Assembly: GCF_000499205.1 (NCBI RefSeq)
Contig: NZ_AWUK01000006.1
Span: forward strand, 1-64,000
Source of the DNA: Paenibacillus sp. MAEPY2
GTDB taxonomy: Bacteria > Bacillota > Bacilli > Paenibacillales > Paenibacillaceae
Direction: 5' to 3'
DNA length: 64,000 nt
The notes under the pieces: generated by a model
Told to the model about the DNA's origin: nothing
What the model saw: only the letters and a program-made list of their open reading frames with translations
Databases searched by the model: none
Program-made: the position numbers and the translations under genes
In this document: positions 52,525 to 61,221 of the stretch, in pieces
How positions within the stretch are numbered: position 1 is the stretch's first letter
Layout: every line of letters starts with the position of its first letter

Positions 52525-53213
52525 ATGACATCACCGACCTCATACTTGCCCACAACCCGATACGCCCTCTGCACGATTAAAGGAATAATAATACTTAATA
52601 AAGGTATGGCAAAAGCAATCGTAATTACCGTAAATTGATAGGGTCCTTCTACCTGAATCGGACGACTATACCAGATGTTGCTTCCAAATCGCAGCGCAGC
52701 CTGTGTTCCCCACAGCACAACGATGAGCCCTGCCCATAACCACCACACTCTGCGCGTCCACTGCAATAACACAGGTGTTCGAATTACGGTGATGTCCACT
52801 GGATCAGCCGAAGTATTTTTATTTTTCAACATATAAAACACATACATTCCACCCACGATCACACTCATTAGCATGAGCAAGTTGTTAATGGTTGCACCTT
52901 GGATCATGACTCTCATTGGAATAGTAATGATCCAGGCGATAAGACAATAGATCAAGGCAGACTGCAACACCGCAGTCCAATAAGGAACACGCTGTACCCT
53001 GCGATGGTCACTCATGATCTGATCTATACCAGCTGCATGCAGAATAGCGGTCTGAAAAGCCTGCTCTTCGTCCATTCCCTGCTCCAAATAATCTTCAATT
53101 CGTGCAGCAAGATTGCTGTGAATCTCTTCTTTTAACTCCCGATTGGCTAACGTATCCTGCGCGCGATTGAAAAGACGATTCACATGGCGGGTAATGCGAG
53201 CTTCTAATGTCAT
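52521..53213 (-). CDS. Permease-prefix-domain membrane protein
   Basis: 230 residues. The N-terminal 60 residues (ITRHVNRLFNRAQDTLANRELKEEIHSNL) form the permease prefix domain 1, and about four TM segments follow (about 85-105, 115-133, 153-170 and 195-220). It overlaps both neighbours by four bases, so the PadR, prefix-domain and DUF4825 genes are a tight operon. Function unknown; PadR operons of this type often act on envelope homeostasis. Confidence 0.82.
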   Translation of the reverse strand: MTLEARITRHVNRLFNRAQDTLANRELKEEIHSNLAARIEDYLEQGMDEEQAFQTAILHAAGIDQIMSDHRRVQRVPYWTAVLQSALIYCLIAWIITIPMRVMIQGATINNLLMLMSVIVGGMYVFYMLKNKNTSADPVDITVIRTPVLLQWTRRVWWLWAGLIVVLWGTQAALRFGSNIWYSRPIQVEGPYQFTVITIAFAIPLLSIIIPLIVQRAYRVVGKYEVGDVI

Positions 53214-53569
53214 ATCCCTTCATCTCCCTTTTCCCCGGAAATAATCATGCAATCAATCAATGTTTTGGCTGCATGCCAAGCTTGAACTTGCTGTGTATAA
53301 GCTTCCTGGCCCTGCATTGTAATCCGGTAATATTTGCGTCGTCCTCCCTGGGTCTCTTCCCCCCAGTAGGATTCCACATATCCACTCTTCTCCAGCCTTT
53401 TCAGACTGGAATATAGCGTCGGTTCCTTTAATTCAAACCGTTCTCCACTCTTGCGATAAATTTCCTTAATAATGCTATAGCCGTAGTTATCCTTCAGTAT
53501 AAGTACACTCAGAATAATGGGGTCAATGTTGCCTCGAATTAGATCACTGTTAATCGCTTGCTCATCCAT
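53210..53569 (-). CDS. PadR-family transcriptional regulator
   Basis: 119 residues with the PadR winged helix (IILSVLILKDNYGYSIIKEI; EPTLYSSLKRLEKSGYVESYWGEETQGGRRKYYRIT). The remaining C-terminal helix is the dimerisation element. First gene of the three-gene operon, with a dyad upstream that fits autorepression. Confidence 0.93.
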   Translation of the reverse strand: MDEQAINSDLIRGNIDPIILSVLILKDNYGYSIIKEIYRKSGERFELKEPTLYSSLKRLEKSGYVESYWGEETQGGRRKYYRITMQGQEAYTQQVQAWHAAKTLIDCMIISGEKGDEGI

Positions 53570-53611
53570 CTGCCAGATTCACCGACTTTCTTCAATCCTG
53601 GGTATACTATA

Positions 53612-53646
53612 ATACATATTACTATGTCTGTAAATGTAATATGTAT
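53612..53646. promoter_or_regulatory. PadR-type operator candidate
   Basis: ATACATATTAC and GTAATATGTAT are perfect 11-bp arms 13 bases apart, just upstream of the PadR gene and of the divergent lipoprotein gene. PadR operators usually contain ATGT and ACAT halves, as here. Confidence 0.65.
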
Positions 53647-53724
53647 CGTGTAGTAAATACTCATTTATATAAGCAACATTCTTCTCTTACTTCTCGTCTG
53701 GAAGATATTAGGGAGGTGGATACA

Positions 53725-54297
53725 ATAAAAATCTACAATACTATGGGAACGTTGATCTCACTGTTGTTCCTTACAATTTTGCTGACATTATCTGGCTGTA
53801 ATCCTACTTCAATTAATGGTACAAACGGAACTGCCTCGCCCCCAACAACTAATCCAAAGGAAGGCGAAATGGGATCACAACAGGAGAAAGCTCATGAACC
53901 GGAGCCCAACTTACCTCAGGAACTGCCTACACCAATTATTAAGAGCAAAAGCGGCATCTCCATTCCTTCTGTACAGGGCAGTTATTGTTGGAGTGGAACG
54001 TGCGCTGATTACGCTAGCCTAAATTTTGAAGACAAAAGTCCGATCTCAGTTCTTGCCGGTGAGGAAGTATCCATAGATATGGGCATAGATATCCCCCCGG
54101 ATGAGATAAGTATTTCTGAATATGTGGACAACCGCAGTCAACCCATTACTTCAACGGGTGGGACCTTCCAACTTCCCAAGGAACCAGGGACATATTATTA
54201 CGGAGCATTTGTCCGCTGGTCTTCCCCTCAAGATTCACTGATCAGCCTGGGAGATACTTCTTTTGCATTTGTGGTTCGTGTTGTGGAGAAAAAATAA
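53725..54297 (+). CDS. Uncharacterised lipoprotein with probable ATA start
   Basis: About 190 residues if started at ATA 53725. GGAGG at 53712-53716 lies eight bases upstream, and that start alone gives a lipoprotein signal with a basic N-region (KIYNTMGTLISLLFLTILL, Cys near 25). ATG at 53743 lacks a ribosome site and yields no basic residue; GTG at 53716 is inside the site. The mature part is Pro/Thr-rich (about 26-75), then a beta domain (SVQGSYCWSGTCADYASLNF) with two close Cys residues. Not recognised as a family. Divergent from the PadR operon across the operator. Confidence 0.6.
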   Translation: MKIYNTMGTLISLLFLTILLTLSGCNPTSINGTNGTASPPTTNPKEGEMGSQQEKAHEPEPNLPQELPTPIIKSKSGISIPSVQGSYCWSGTCADYASLNFEDKSPISVLAGEEVSIDMGIDIPPDEISISEYVDNRSQPITSTGGTFQLPKEPGTYYYGAFVRWSSPQDSLISLGDTSFAFVVRVVEKK

Positions 54298-54304
54298 AAC
54301 CAAA

Positions 54305-54334
54305 TAGGGCCCCTCCACTACCGGAGAGGGCCCT
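54305..54334. terminator. Terminator between the lipoprotein and GH4 genes
   Basis: AGGGCCCCT/CT and AGAGGGCCCT arms enclose about ten bases, followed by GTTTAC. It is likely to serve both convergent units. Confidence 0.75.
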
Positions 54335-54410
54335 GTTTACTGTTTATATTTCGTTATTTCTTTCGATCATATTTCCATTTATATTCCGTTGTTGTATATC
54401 CTATCTTTAT

Positions 54411-55916
54411 CTACTGCTGCACTTTCTCGCGATCTTTCCCTTTATCCGATTCACCCGCATTTTTGTTGGCGGCATCGCGATCCTGCTGCATCTCTTCAAC
54501 GGTTTTCACTTTGAGACGTGCAGCACCTTCATATTCCTTCGTTGGAATCAGGTTGCCCGCAGCGAGTCTTGCTTCTGCAGCGGCAATGGCATCACCATAT
54601 TGCGGCAACCACTCGGCTTGAGCGACCAGCATTTCGTCGACCATTTGCCAGATTTCTTTTGGATTACATACCGCACCCACGAGTGGGTCCATCATGAACG
54701 CCTGACGCAATAGTTTGTAGTCACCATGTACAGCAGCTTCAACCGCAAGCCGTTGTACGGAAATGCTTACGTTACACACGGCAGCCGGACCGAGCGGTAG
54801 ATCGCCTACATGTGGCATCGAAATGCCGTTGCGGTCCACATATCCCGGTGCTTCGATGATGGCATCATCCGGCAGGTTGGAGATCACACCATTATTAACG
54901 GTATTGAAATGTCCACGGTATACGCGCCCCGTCTCCAACCCTTCTATAATGTAGGAACCATGTTCTCCGCCGCGTTTTTCTGCAACAAATTGCATCGGCT
55001 CATCCTTCATCCAGTTCGGGAAGTCGGTCTCAAACCAATTTCTGCCCTCTGTACATACGCGTAAATACCCGCCTGTCTCGCCATTAATCCAGCTGTCCAG
55101 GTCGATCCAGTCCATGATCTCTTCCGGACGTTTGCGGTACCAAGGCACATATTCACTAAGGTGACCATTCGATTCCGTACTGTAATAACCAAATCGGCGC
55201 AGCATATCGATCCGCACTTTCTCGGTTCGGCTGTACTCTGGATGTTTTTCGAAGGCTTCGAGCAAATCGCCCGTAAGGTCTTTACCTTCATGGGACGCCT
55301 TGATGTACCAGGTCTGATGATTAATTCCGGCACATACGATATCCACTTCATTCATTTTCAGTCCAAACGCTTCCGCAATCTGGTGATGCCCATGCTGTAC
55401 GCCGTGACATAGTCCAATCGTACGCACACCGCCGTACTTGTTGCAGGCCCATGTCAGCATAGCCATCGGGTTGGAATAATTGAGGAGCAGCACATCTGGT
55501 GCGCTTTGCTCGCGAATATCTTTGCAGATGTCGAGCATTTCGGCAATTCCGCGCTGTCCATACATAATTCCACCTGCACACAATGTATCCCCTACACATT
55601 GATCCACCCCATATTTGAGCGGAATATCCACATCGGTTGCAAAAGCCTCCAACCCACCCACACGGATTGTACATAGCACATACTTCGCGTCCTTGAGCGC
55701 TTCTCTCCGGTCCGTTGTTGGCTGAATCTGAATATTCAGTCCATTCTCGCGGATATCCCGCTGACACAGCTCGGTAACCATGTCCAGATTGTGTTGATTG
55801 ATATCGCAGAAAGCAACCTCAATATTGTTAAACTCCGGTACCGCGAGCAAATCCCGCAGCAACCCCCGTGTAAATCCGATACTGCCTGCCCCGATAAATG
55901 CCACTTTAAACGACAT
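54411..55916 (-). CDS. Glycoside hydrolase family 4 enzyme (alpha-galactosidase/alpha-glucuronidase-like)
   Basis: 501 residues from ATG 55916 after GGGAGGAACTGTGC. The dinucleotide-binding start (MSFKVAFIGAGSIGFTRGLL) and metal-binding CHGVQHGH (Cys170/His171) identify GH4, which uses NAD+ and Mn2+ in a redox mechanism. The four residues after Cys are CHGV. Alpha-galactosidases usually show CHSV and alpha-galacturonidases CHEV, whereas alpha-glucuronidases of Thermotoga are reported with CHG-type motifs, so a uronic-acid substrate is possible. The C-terminal tail (about 485-501) is charged. A cre-like site lies upstream. Confidence 0.88.
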   Translation of the reverse strand: MSFKVAFIGAGSIGFTRGLLRDLLAVPEFNNIEVAFCDINQHNLDMVTELCQRDIRENGLNIQIQPTTDRREALKDAKYVLCTIRVGGLEAFATDVDIPLKYGVDQCVGDTLCAGGIMYGQRGIAEMLDICKDIREQSAPDVLLLNYSNPMAMLTWACNKYGGVRTIGLCHGVQHGHHQIAEAFGLKMNEVDIVCAGINHQTWYIKASHEGKDLTGDLLEAFEKHPEYSRTEKVRIDMLRRFGYYSTESNGHLSEYVPWYRKRPEEIMDWIDLDSWINGETGGYLRVCTEGRNWFETDFPNWMKDEPMQFVAEKRGGEHGSYIIEGLETGRVYRGHFNTVNNGVISNLPDDAIIEAPGYVDRNGISMPHVGDLPLGPAAVCNVSISVQRLAVEAAVHGDYKLLRQAFMMDPLVGAVCNPKEIWQMVDEMLVAQAEWLPQYGDAIAAAEARLAAGNLIPTKEYEGAARLKVKTVEEMQQDRDAANKNAGESDKGKDREKVQQ

Positions 55917-55996
55917 GCACAGTTCCTCCCGTAATCCGAGTATATTCGTCCCGGTTAATGATCTCACTTCTTGAAATCATTGTAGCAACGGGTTGT

Positions 55997-56011
55997 AAGG
56001 AAGCGTTATCA
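55997..56011 (-). promoter_or_regulatory. cre-like site before the GH4 gene
   Basis: AAGGAAGCGTTATCA matches WTGNAANCGNWNNCW except A for T at the second position. It lies about 80 bp before the GH4 start. Confidence 0.45.
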
Positions 56012-56096
56012 AAATCATGACCACTTCACCACGAGGTTGTCAAAAATCCTCACTTTTGTATCCGCCGCGCCTTACTATCCAGATAAACTGCACGAT

Positions 56097-57107
56097 TTAT
56101 TCTTCAGCGGGATAATGACTAACATGTCGCTCCATCAAGGAACGGAATTCAACCGGAGTTCGGCCTGTATATTTCTTGAATAACATATGAAAATATTGTC
56201 TGCTCCCCACCCCCACGTAATCGGAAATTTCGGAAATTGGAATATCTGTCTGTTGCAGCAGCATCTTCGCCTTTTCCATTCGAAGCATTGTGAGATAATC
56301 GGTAGGCGTGCGCTTCGTGTGCTGGCGAAAAATACGGTGCAAATACCCCGGATGCAGATTCACCGCTGCCGCTATATCCTTCATTTGAATATTGCGATCC
56401 ATATTGTGATGCATGAATTCAATCGTACGTTTCACATACAGCTCCGTTTGATCCAGCGCACTTCGATTGATCTCCCCTCGAAGTCGTGCGACCCTAACCA
56501 GCAGTTGGATAAAAAGTGTACGTACCAGCGTCCCCTGCTCAGGGGATTTCAGATCCCGGGCTTCGCGATGATGTGAGCGTTCCTCCGGCGGAATAATCCA
56601 CATGGGCGCAGAAGATCGTCCCTGCTCCATCAGACCGCGCTGATCCAGCTCCAGCACCAGGCTTTTCATAATGTGATACACCTCTTCCGGGTCAGGCAGT
56701 ACCAGATAAGGCGAATCTTGTGTTAGAAAAGCATGGACTTCTTCTTCTTCCAGCGCGAGCTGGCGAATGGAAGGCTGCCCTGGCTCCGATCTGGCAACTC
56801 CAAATTCCACATTCAGCATGCGGCACGGGACGCCATCTTTCACCAGCAGACGATGCGGAACCCCCGCATCCAGCAGAATGAATTGCCCTTTTTTCAGTAC
56901 AGCCTGTTCCGAGCTGCCATCCGGCATCTGTACATCGACCCGGCACATTCCCGAAATAATGTACATGATCTCCGTGGAATCATGATCGTGATAGGACATC
57001 TGGTAGTTGTCCCATTGCTTGTAATAGTACGCATAGAAACGCGGTCCATAGTCCTCCAAGCGCAGTTTCTCCTGAAACAGACTGCCTGTCCAATGTTTTG
57101 CTTCCAA
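56097..57107 (-). CDS. AraC-family transcriptional regulator with cupin sensor domain
   Basis: About 336 residues from the TTG at 57107, nine bases after GGAGG; a TTG eight codons earlier is less well placed. The N-terminal AraC-type cupin (YQMSYHDHDSTEIMYIISG; KGQFILLDAGVPHRL) binds a small ligand, and the C-terminal double HTH (about 240-336) has IQMKDIAAAVNLHPGYLHRIFRQHT and ISDYVGVGSRQYFHMLFKK. It lies just before the GH4 gene on the same strand and probably activates it (compare MelR). Confidence 0.9.
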   Translation of the reverse strand: MEAKHWTGSLFQEKLRLEDYGPRFYAYYYKQWDNYQMSYHDHDSTEIMYIISGMCRVDVQMPDGSSEQAVLKKGQFILLDAGVPHRLLVKDGVPCRMLNVEFGVARSEPGQPSIRQLALEEEEVHAFLTQDSPYLVLPDPEEVYHIMKSLVLELDQRGLMEQGRSSAPMWIIPPEERSHHREARDLKSPEQGTLVRTLFIQLLVRVARLRGEINRSALDQTELYVKRTIEFMHHNMDRNIQMKDIAAAVNLHPGYLHRIFRQHTKRTPTDYLTMLRMEKAKMLLQQTDIPISEISDYVGVGSRQYFHMLFKKYTGRTPVEFRSLMERHVSHYPAEE

Positions 57108-57281
57108 TGCCCTGCACCTCCGTTGTTGCAACGATCCTCACTTTTCTCCATTGTAGCAAGTCCTGGCCATGTATAGCATCATGTAAATGAAAAACATTGT
57201 GATTATAAATTAGATAATTATATAATTAGCTATAAATCTAATCATTTTTTATCCAATCTATAAAGCAGGAGGTCTTGAGGG

Positions 57282-57884
57282 ATGAAAACTACATTTTTTC
57301 TGGTGAGACATGGGGTCAAAGAAAAGCAAATTGGAGATGTACCCCTCACATCCGAAGGAGTAGTACAAGCTAAGTCAACAGCACTTTATTTGTCTAATGT
57401 ACCTGTCACCAAGATCATTGCAAGCCCACTTCGAAGAGCAATCGACACAACGACGCATATTGCTCTCCAAACAAACGTGACAGTGACTGAGGACCAGCGT
57501 CTGCGGGAACGCGCCAACTGGGGTGACCTGCCTGAACAAACCTTTGAAGAATTTATCGCGATGTGGGACAGATGCACAAATGATCCAGACTATGTCCCAC
57601 CCGTAGGCGACTCATCCAAGCAGGCAGGCGAACGTTTGGCCTCTTCCCTAATGGAATTGGTGAATGTAGAGTCACCAGATAGCTATATCGTTATCGTTAC
57701 TCACGGCGGGTTAATTACGGATTTTCTCGTAAACACATTTTCAGAGCATGAACTTAATGGCTGGCATCCTGATTTTATAGCCATGCAAAGTCAACTGATT
57801 CCCGAATGCTCCATTACCACATTGATCCATGAGAACGGGAATTACACCATTCATGATTTTGCATCCGTAGAACATTTGAAATGA
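57282..57884 (+). CDS. Histidine phosphatase family protein
   Basis: 200 residues. LVRHGVKE near residue 7 is the phospho-accepting RHG motif; ASPLRRAIDTT carries the second Arg and VIVTHGG (about 140) the second His. It belongs to the phosphoglycerate-mutase-like branch of histidine phosphatases. Substrate unknown. GGAGGTCTTGAGGG precedes the ATG. It is monocistronic, with a terminator 38 bp after the stop. Confidence 0.9.
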   Translation: MKTTFFLVRHGVKEKQIGDVPLTSEGVVQAKSTALYLSNVPVTKIIASPLRRAIDTTTHIALQTNVTVTEDQRLRERANWGDLPEQTFEEFIAMWDRCTNDPDYVPPVGDSSKQAGERLASSLMELVNVESPDSYIVIVTHGGLITDFLVNTFSEHELNGWHPDFIAMQSQLIPECSITTLIHENGNYTIHDFASVEHLK

Positions 57885-57921
57885 TGATGCCGTCAGTCGC
57901 GTCGTTCTAGCCATATCAAAA

Positions 57922-57974
57922 AAACTCCGGGTAACCTCCCGTACGCCTAAACGCACCGAGGTTACTCCAGAGTT
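57922..57974 (+). terminator. Terminator after the histidine phosphatase
   Basis: AACTCCGGGTAACCTC pairs with GAGGTTACTCCAGAGTT around about 19 bases, with two small mismatches. The A-run on its left side suits the minus strand, for the lyase gene, as well. Confidence 0.7.
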
Positions 57975-58050
57975 CCGCTATATCACCATACGGGTATTAC
58001 GTTCTTCAAGCCCAGCCTTCAGAGGATCATATCATCTGTGTTTTGGGCCA

Positions 58051-58078
58051 CTTATCACTTATCACTTATCACCTATCA
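58051..58078. repeat. Short tandem repeat CTTATCA x4
   Basis: Four 7-bp units in a row, the last reading CCTATCA, immediately after the stop of the lyase gene on its 3' side. Function unknown; such arrays can vary in copy number. Confidence 0.75.
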
Positions 58079-58089
58079 TGTCTTACTTC

Positions 58090-60507
58090 TCACTTTCCAC
58101 CCTTCCCCGACTTGGGCGTGTGGAACTTGGGCAGTGTAACCTTCGACCAGTCGATATCCGATGCCATGTAGAAGGATGGGTAAGACGGTTGATTGTATCC
58201 ACTGTTCTGTCCAGCAATGCCGACACGATACATCGCGTCATGCATCAGCGTGTACAGTTTGCGATCTGTCTTCTCGGTGCTCAGATAGATGCGGATCGCC
58301 GAGCTGTCTTCGGTTCTGACCAGCATCTCTTCCCGCCAATCCCCAAAGATATCCGCTACGAGAGATGGCGTACCCTTGGTATAATTGTTGGTCAATGTTC
58401 CGGTTGCGGTCAGCAGCGTGCCCCGATTCCAATCCTTTATCGTAGGTGTGACATCGATGGCACCGTCCACGATCTGAGTTGTCATATCAGCAGCCCAGCG
58501 AATGTTCATATTGGTGCCAGGGGCTTTATCACTTATTTTCTCACCGCTGGCTGTCCACAATCCTACAGCCCATGTCTCCAACCCACGGCGGGTTGGGTCC
58601 ACATCACCGATCATGCCACGTCCAGTGTCTTTACCAGTGTATCCGCCATAGATCACTTCACCAGTCTTCGCATCCCGCAGGGAATATCCGTATGGCGCCC
58701 AAGGACCACCCTCATGCACCATAAAGATCTCCAGTCCCGGACGGTCTGGATCAATATCCGCTACATGAAGCGCATCCCCATGGCCCAGACGCGCAATCGT
58801 TCCCGGAGCAGCGCTCTCCGCAGGCATCAGGTCCTTGGAGCTGTACAGCACACTGCCATCATGATCAATCGTGGCCGAGCCGTATACAATCTCCTGTTTG
58901 CCGTCTCCATCCACATCAGCTACACTGAAATAGTGCGCGCCTTGCGTTGTAATTGAGCCATACACCGGATCTGTACCGTCCACCCCATGCGGACCGTCAT
59001 TGAACGGGTTCTTCATCGGTGTCCAACCACTGTCTACCTTCCATTCACGTTTGAGCTTTTTGCCATCCCAGTTGTAGGCGACCATGGTGGAACGTGTGTA
59101 GTACCCGCGTGCAAAGATTGCTGATGGTTTCTTCCCATCCAGATATGCCACCCCTGCCAGGAAACGGTCTACCCGGTTTGCTGGTTCAATACGCGCCATT
59201 GCGTAATCGCCCCACATCAATCCATCATCCTGCCGTCCCGGCTCGTAAGGAATGGTCTCCAGCTCTTTGCCTGACTCTCCTTCGAACACCGTTACATACT
59301 CAGGCCCATCCACGATAAAGCCTTCGAATTTGCGCAGCTCATTCTTGTCACTGCGGCTTGGTGCATATACATCGATGAAGTATTCGGCCAAGCTCTCAGC
59401 ATCCTTCTGAGACAAAGGATAACTATACTTTTTCTCCATCCCAAAAGCTTCCTCCAGCGTAGCAGGCCAGTTGCCCTTCACGACCTCTTCATGTGTATGC
59501 CAGTTCTTGAACATATCCACGACATGATCATAATAGCCATCTGCACTTAAACGGTAATCATCTTCATTAGAGTAACCAGCCTTGCGATCCTGCTTCGGAA
59601 GGGTGATGTACTTCTCGGACGTCACTTTTCCTTTTTTGTTATATTTGATAATCTTTGTTCCCGGTGCAGTCTTGAACATCATCTCAGCCTTGCCATCCCC
59701 GTCAAAATCATAAACGAGCATCTGTGTATAATGAGCACCCGAACGGATGTTAACCCCGAGATCGATCCGGTACAACAATTGTCCGTCCAGCGTGTAACAA
59801 TCCACGTACGTTTTACCGGTGTAGCCTTTTTGCGAAACATCCTTGGCGTTGGAAGGGTCCCATTTTACAAAAAACTCATACTGTCCGTCCCCGTCCACAT
59901 CGCCCACACTCATGTCATTCGCAGAATACGAGTAGGCTTCTCCCACTGGCGTCACACCATCGGCCGGTTTTTGCAAAGGAATATCAACGTAGCCGTTCGC
60001 CCAAGGTTTGACGGATGCACTGCGTTTGCTCTCCTTTCCCTTCTGGCTTACCGCTGCCACTTCATAACGGGACGACGATTTGCCTGCGGCATCAACATAG
60101 TTGGTACTGTCGGTGACCGTAGCAATCTTCTTGCCATCACGATATACGTTAAAATCTGTACCTGTCAGACCTTTATCGCTATACCCTGTGGCCTCGTCAC
60201 CAAGCAATCTCCAACTGAGAAAAACACCCTCCGAAGTAGACGCCGCAACCAGACCGCGATCAAGATACTCAAGCTGAATGTCTTTCAAAGAACTACCTCC
60301 CTTATGTGACTGCAGGCTGGCTTCAGCCGCGCTGTTCTCACTGGAAGCTGCTGCTCCGCTCGCACCCGCTGTTCCCGCAACGAGCAAAGCAACGCTTAGT
60401 GCCGAAGATAGCATTTTGGCTGCAAGTGGCAAACGTACCTTTTTACGATTGGAGTGCATACCTGAAACCGATCCTTTATGTATCGGCGCTGTTGTTTTGG
60501 ATTTCAT
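58090..60507 (-). CDS. Secreted rhamnogalacturonan lyase, PL11 (YesW-like)
   Basis: 805 residues. The signal region spans 1-50 (basic start, then LSSALSVALLVAGTAGASG). The PL11 domain begins with an FN3-like segment (DIQLEYLDRGLVAASTSEGVF) and continues as an eight-bladed beta-propeller with calcium loops DVDGDGQYEFFVKWDP, DFDGDGKAEMMFKT and DVDGDGKQEIVYGS. ARGYYTRSTM and WNRGTLLTATG-type stretches are hallmarks of YesW. It cleaves the rhamnogalacturonan-I backbone of pectin outside the cell. AAGGAGAGTGAAGGTCG precedes the ATG. A cre-like site lies 106 bp upstream. Confidence 0.95.
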   Translation of the reverse strand: MKSKTTAPIHKGSVSGMHSNRKKVRLPLAAKMLSSALSVALLVAGTAGASGAAASSENSAAEASLQSHKGGSSLKDIQLEYLDRGLVAASTSEGVFLSWRLLGDEATGYSDKGLTGTDFNVYRDGKKIATVTDSTNYVDAAGKSSSRYEVAAVSQKGKESKRSASVKPWANGYVDIPLQKPADGVTPVGEAYSYSANDMSVGDVDGDGQYEFFVKWDPSNAKDVSQKGYTGKTYVDCYTLDGQLLYRIDLGVNIRSGAHYTQMLVYDFDGDGKAEMMFKTAPGTKIIKYNKKGKVTSEKYITLPKQDRKAGYSNEDDYRLSADGYYDHVVDMFKNWHTHEEVVKGNWPATLEEAFGMEKKYSYPLSQKDAESLAEYFIDVYAPSRSDKNELRKFEGFIVDGPEYVTVFEGESGKELETIPYEPGRQDDGLMWGDYAMARIEPANRVDRFLAGVAYLDGKKPSAIFARGYYTRSTMVAYNWDGKKLKREWKVDSGWTPMKNPFNDGPHGVDGTDPVYGSITTQGAHYFSVADVDGDGKQEIVYGSATIDHDGSVLYSSKDLMPAESAAPGTIARLGHGDALHVADIDPDRPGLEIFMVHEGGPWAPYGYSLRDAKTGEVIYGGYTGKDTGRGMIGDVDPTRRGLETWAVGLWTASGEKISDKAPGTNMNIRWAADMTTQIVDGAIDVTPTIKDWNRGTLLTATGTLTNNYTKGTPSLVADIFGDWREEMLVRTEDSSAIRIYLSTEKTDRKLYTLMHDAMYRVGIAGQNSGYNQPSYPSFYMASDIDWSKVTLPKFHTPKSGKGGK

Positions 60508-60612
60508 CGACCTTCACTCTCCTTGAGACAGAATGGGTGATGCTTGTGGCTGTGCTTGGATCGTTGCGGCATCCTTCAGTCGATACAAACGTTCATATCC
60601 TTCAAATTTAAC

Positions 60613-60626
60613 TGAATGCGCTTACA
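60613..60626 (-). promoter_or_regulatory. cre-like site upstream of the PL11 lyase gene
   Basis: TGAATGCGCTTACA matches WTGNAANCGNWNNCW apart from T for A at one position. It is 106 bp before the ATG. Confidence 0.55.
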
Positions 60627-60863
60627 AAAATAATAGAGAATAATCTGCTTGAACAGACTTCTCGGACTTCTTCGATTCCGTCCCCCTTCCATTGCCTCTC
60701 CATCAGAACAGCTCAATCCCGTCCATCGGGTATTATTATAGACATCCTACCTGCAGCGACAAAGGCAAATATCCGTCCAAAACGATCAATATTCAGTGTT
60801 GTTCAGAAGACATTTAGGAAATCAAACCGCCGAAGGAAGATTCAGGCTCACCGCCAATTCTTA

Positions 60864-61060
60864 TCTAACGAATCTCACACACCCTATTAGGGCGTAAAAC
60901 TCCAACAACGAATCCTAAAGAACCTCAGTAACCTTATTCGGACCAAAACGGGTCTAAGCGGGGCTAAATCCACCCAAATTTACTGAATAGCGTGTCTAGG
61001 ATTCGTTAGAATTTCCAACTGCACCAAATCACCTATATAGCGTCTACTCTGTTCGTTAGA
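60864..61060. repeat. Imperfect inverted repeat around ATTCGTTAGA
   Basis: TCTAACGAAT (60864-60873) is complementary to ATTCGTTAGA (61011-61020), and AACGAATCCTA (60907-60917) to TAGGATTCGTT (61007-61017). A further GTTCGTTAGA lies at 61051-61060. There is no transposase. It looks like a dispersed non-coding element. Confidence 0.55.
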
Positions 61061-61068
61061 AAAGAAAG

Positions 61069-61110
61069 AGGGCTGTCGCCAGATCATTTCCATGATCAGA
61101 GGACAGCCCT
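61069..61110 (-). terminator. Terminator downstream of the cellulase gene
   Basis: AGGGCTGTC and GACAGCCCT arms enclose a second hairpin (GATCAT/ATGATC); on the minus strand the stem is followed by CTTTCTTTTC. It sits 112 bp after the stop codon. Confidence 0.8.
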
Positions 61111-61221
61111 GCTTCATTCGTCCGCTTACACATCCCTAATTTCGGATCTTCAAGCGGCTCTTAAACGCTCCCATCAGCGAACTTCATTTTTCACAACCGA
61201 ACCAACTGTATAACATTCCTA

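Larger units (their letters stand above)
60508..61221. other. Long intergenic region with cre site, dispersed-type inverted repeat and terminator
   Basis: No gene supported over 714 bases. The right part holds a terminator for the cellulase (61069-61110). The middle (60858-61060) is an imperfect inverted repeat, described separately. A cre-like site lies at 60613. Confidence 0.7.
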
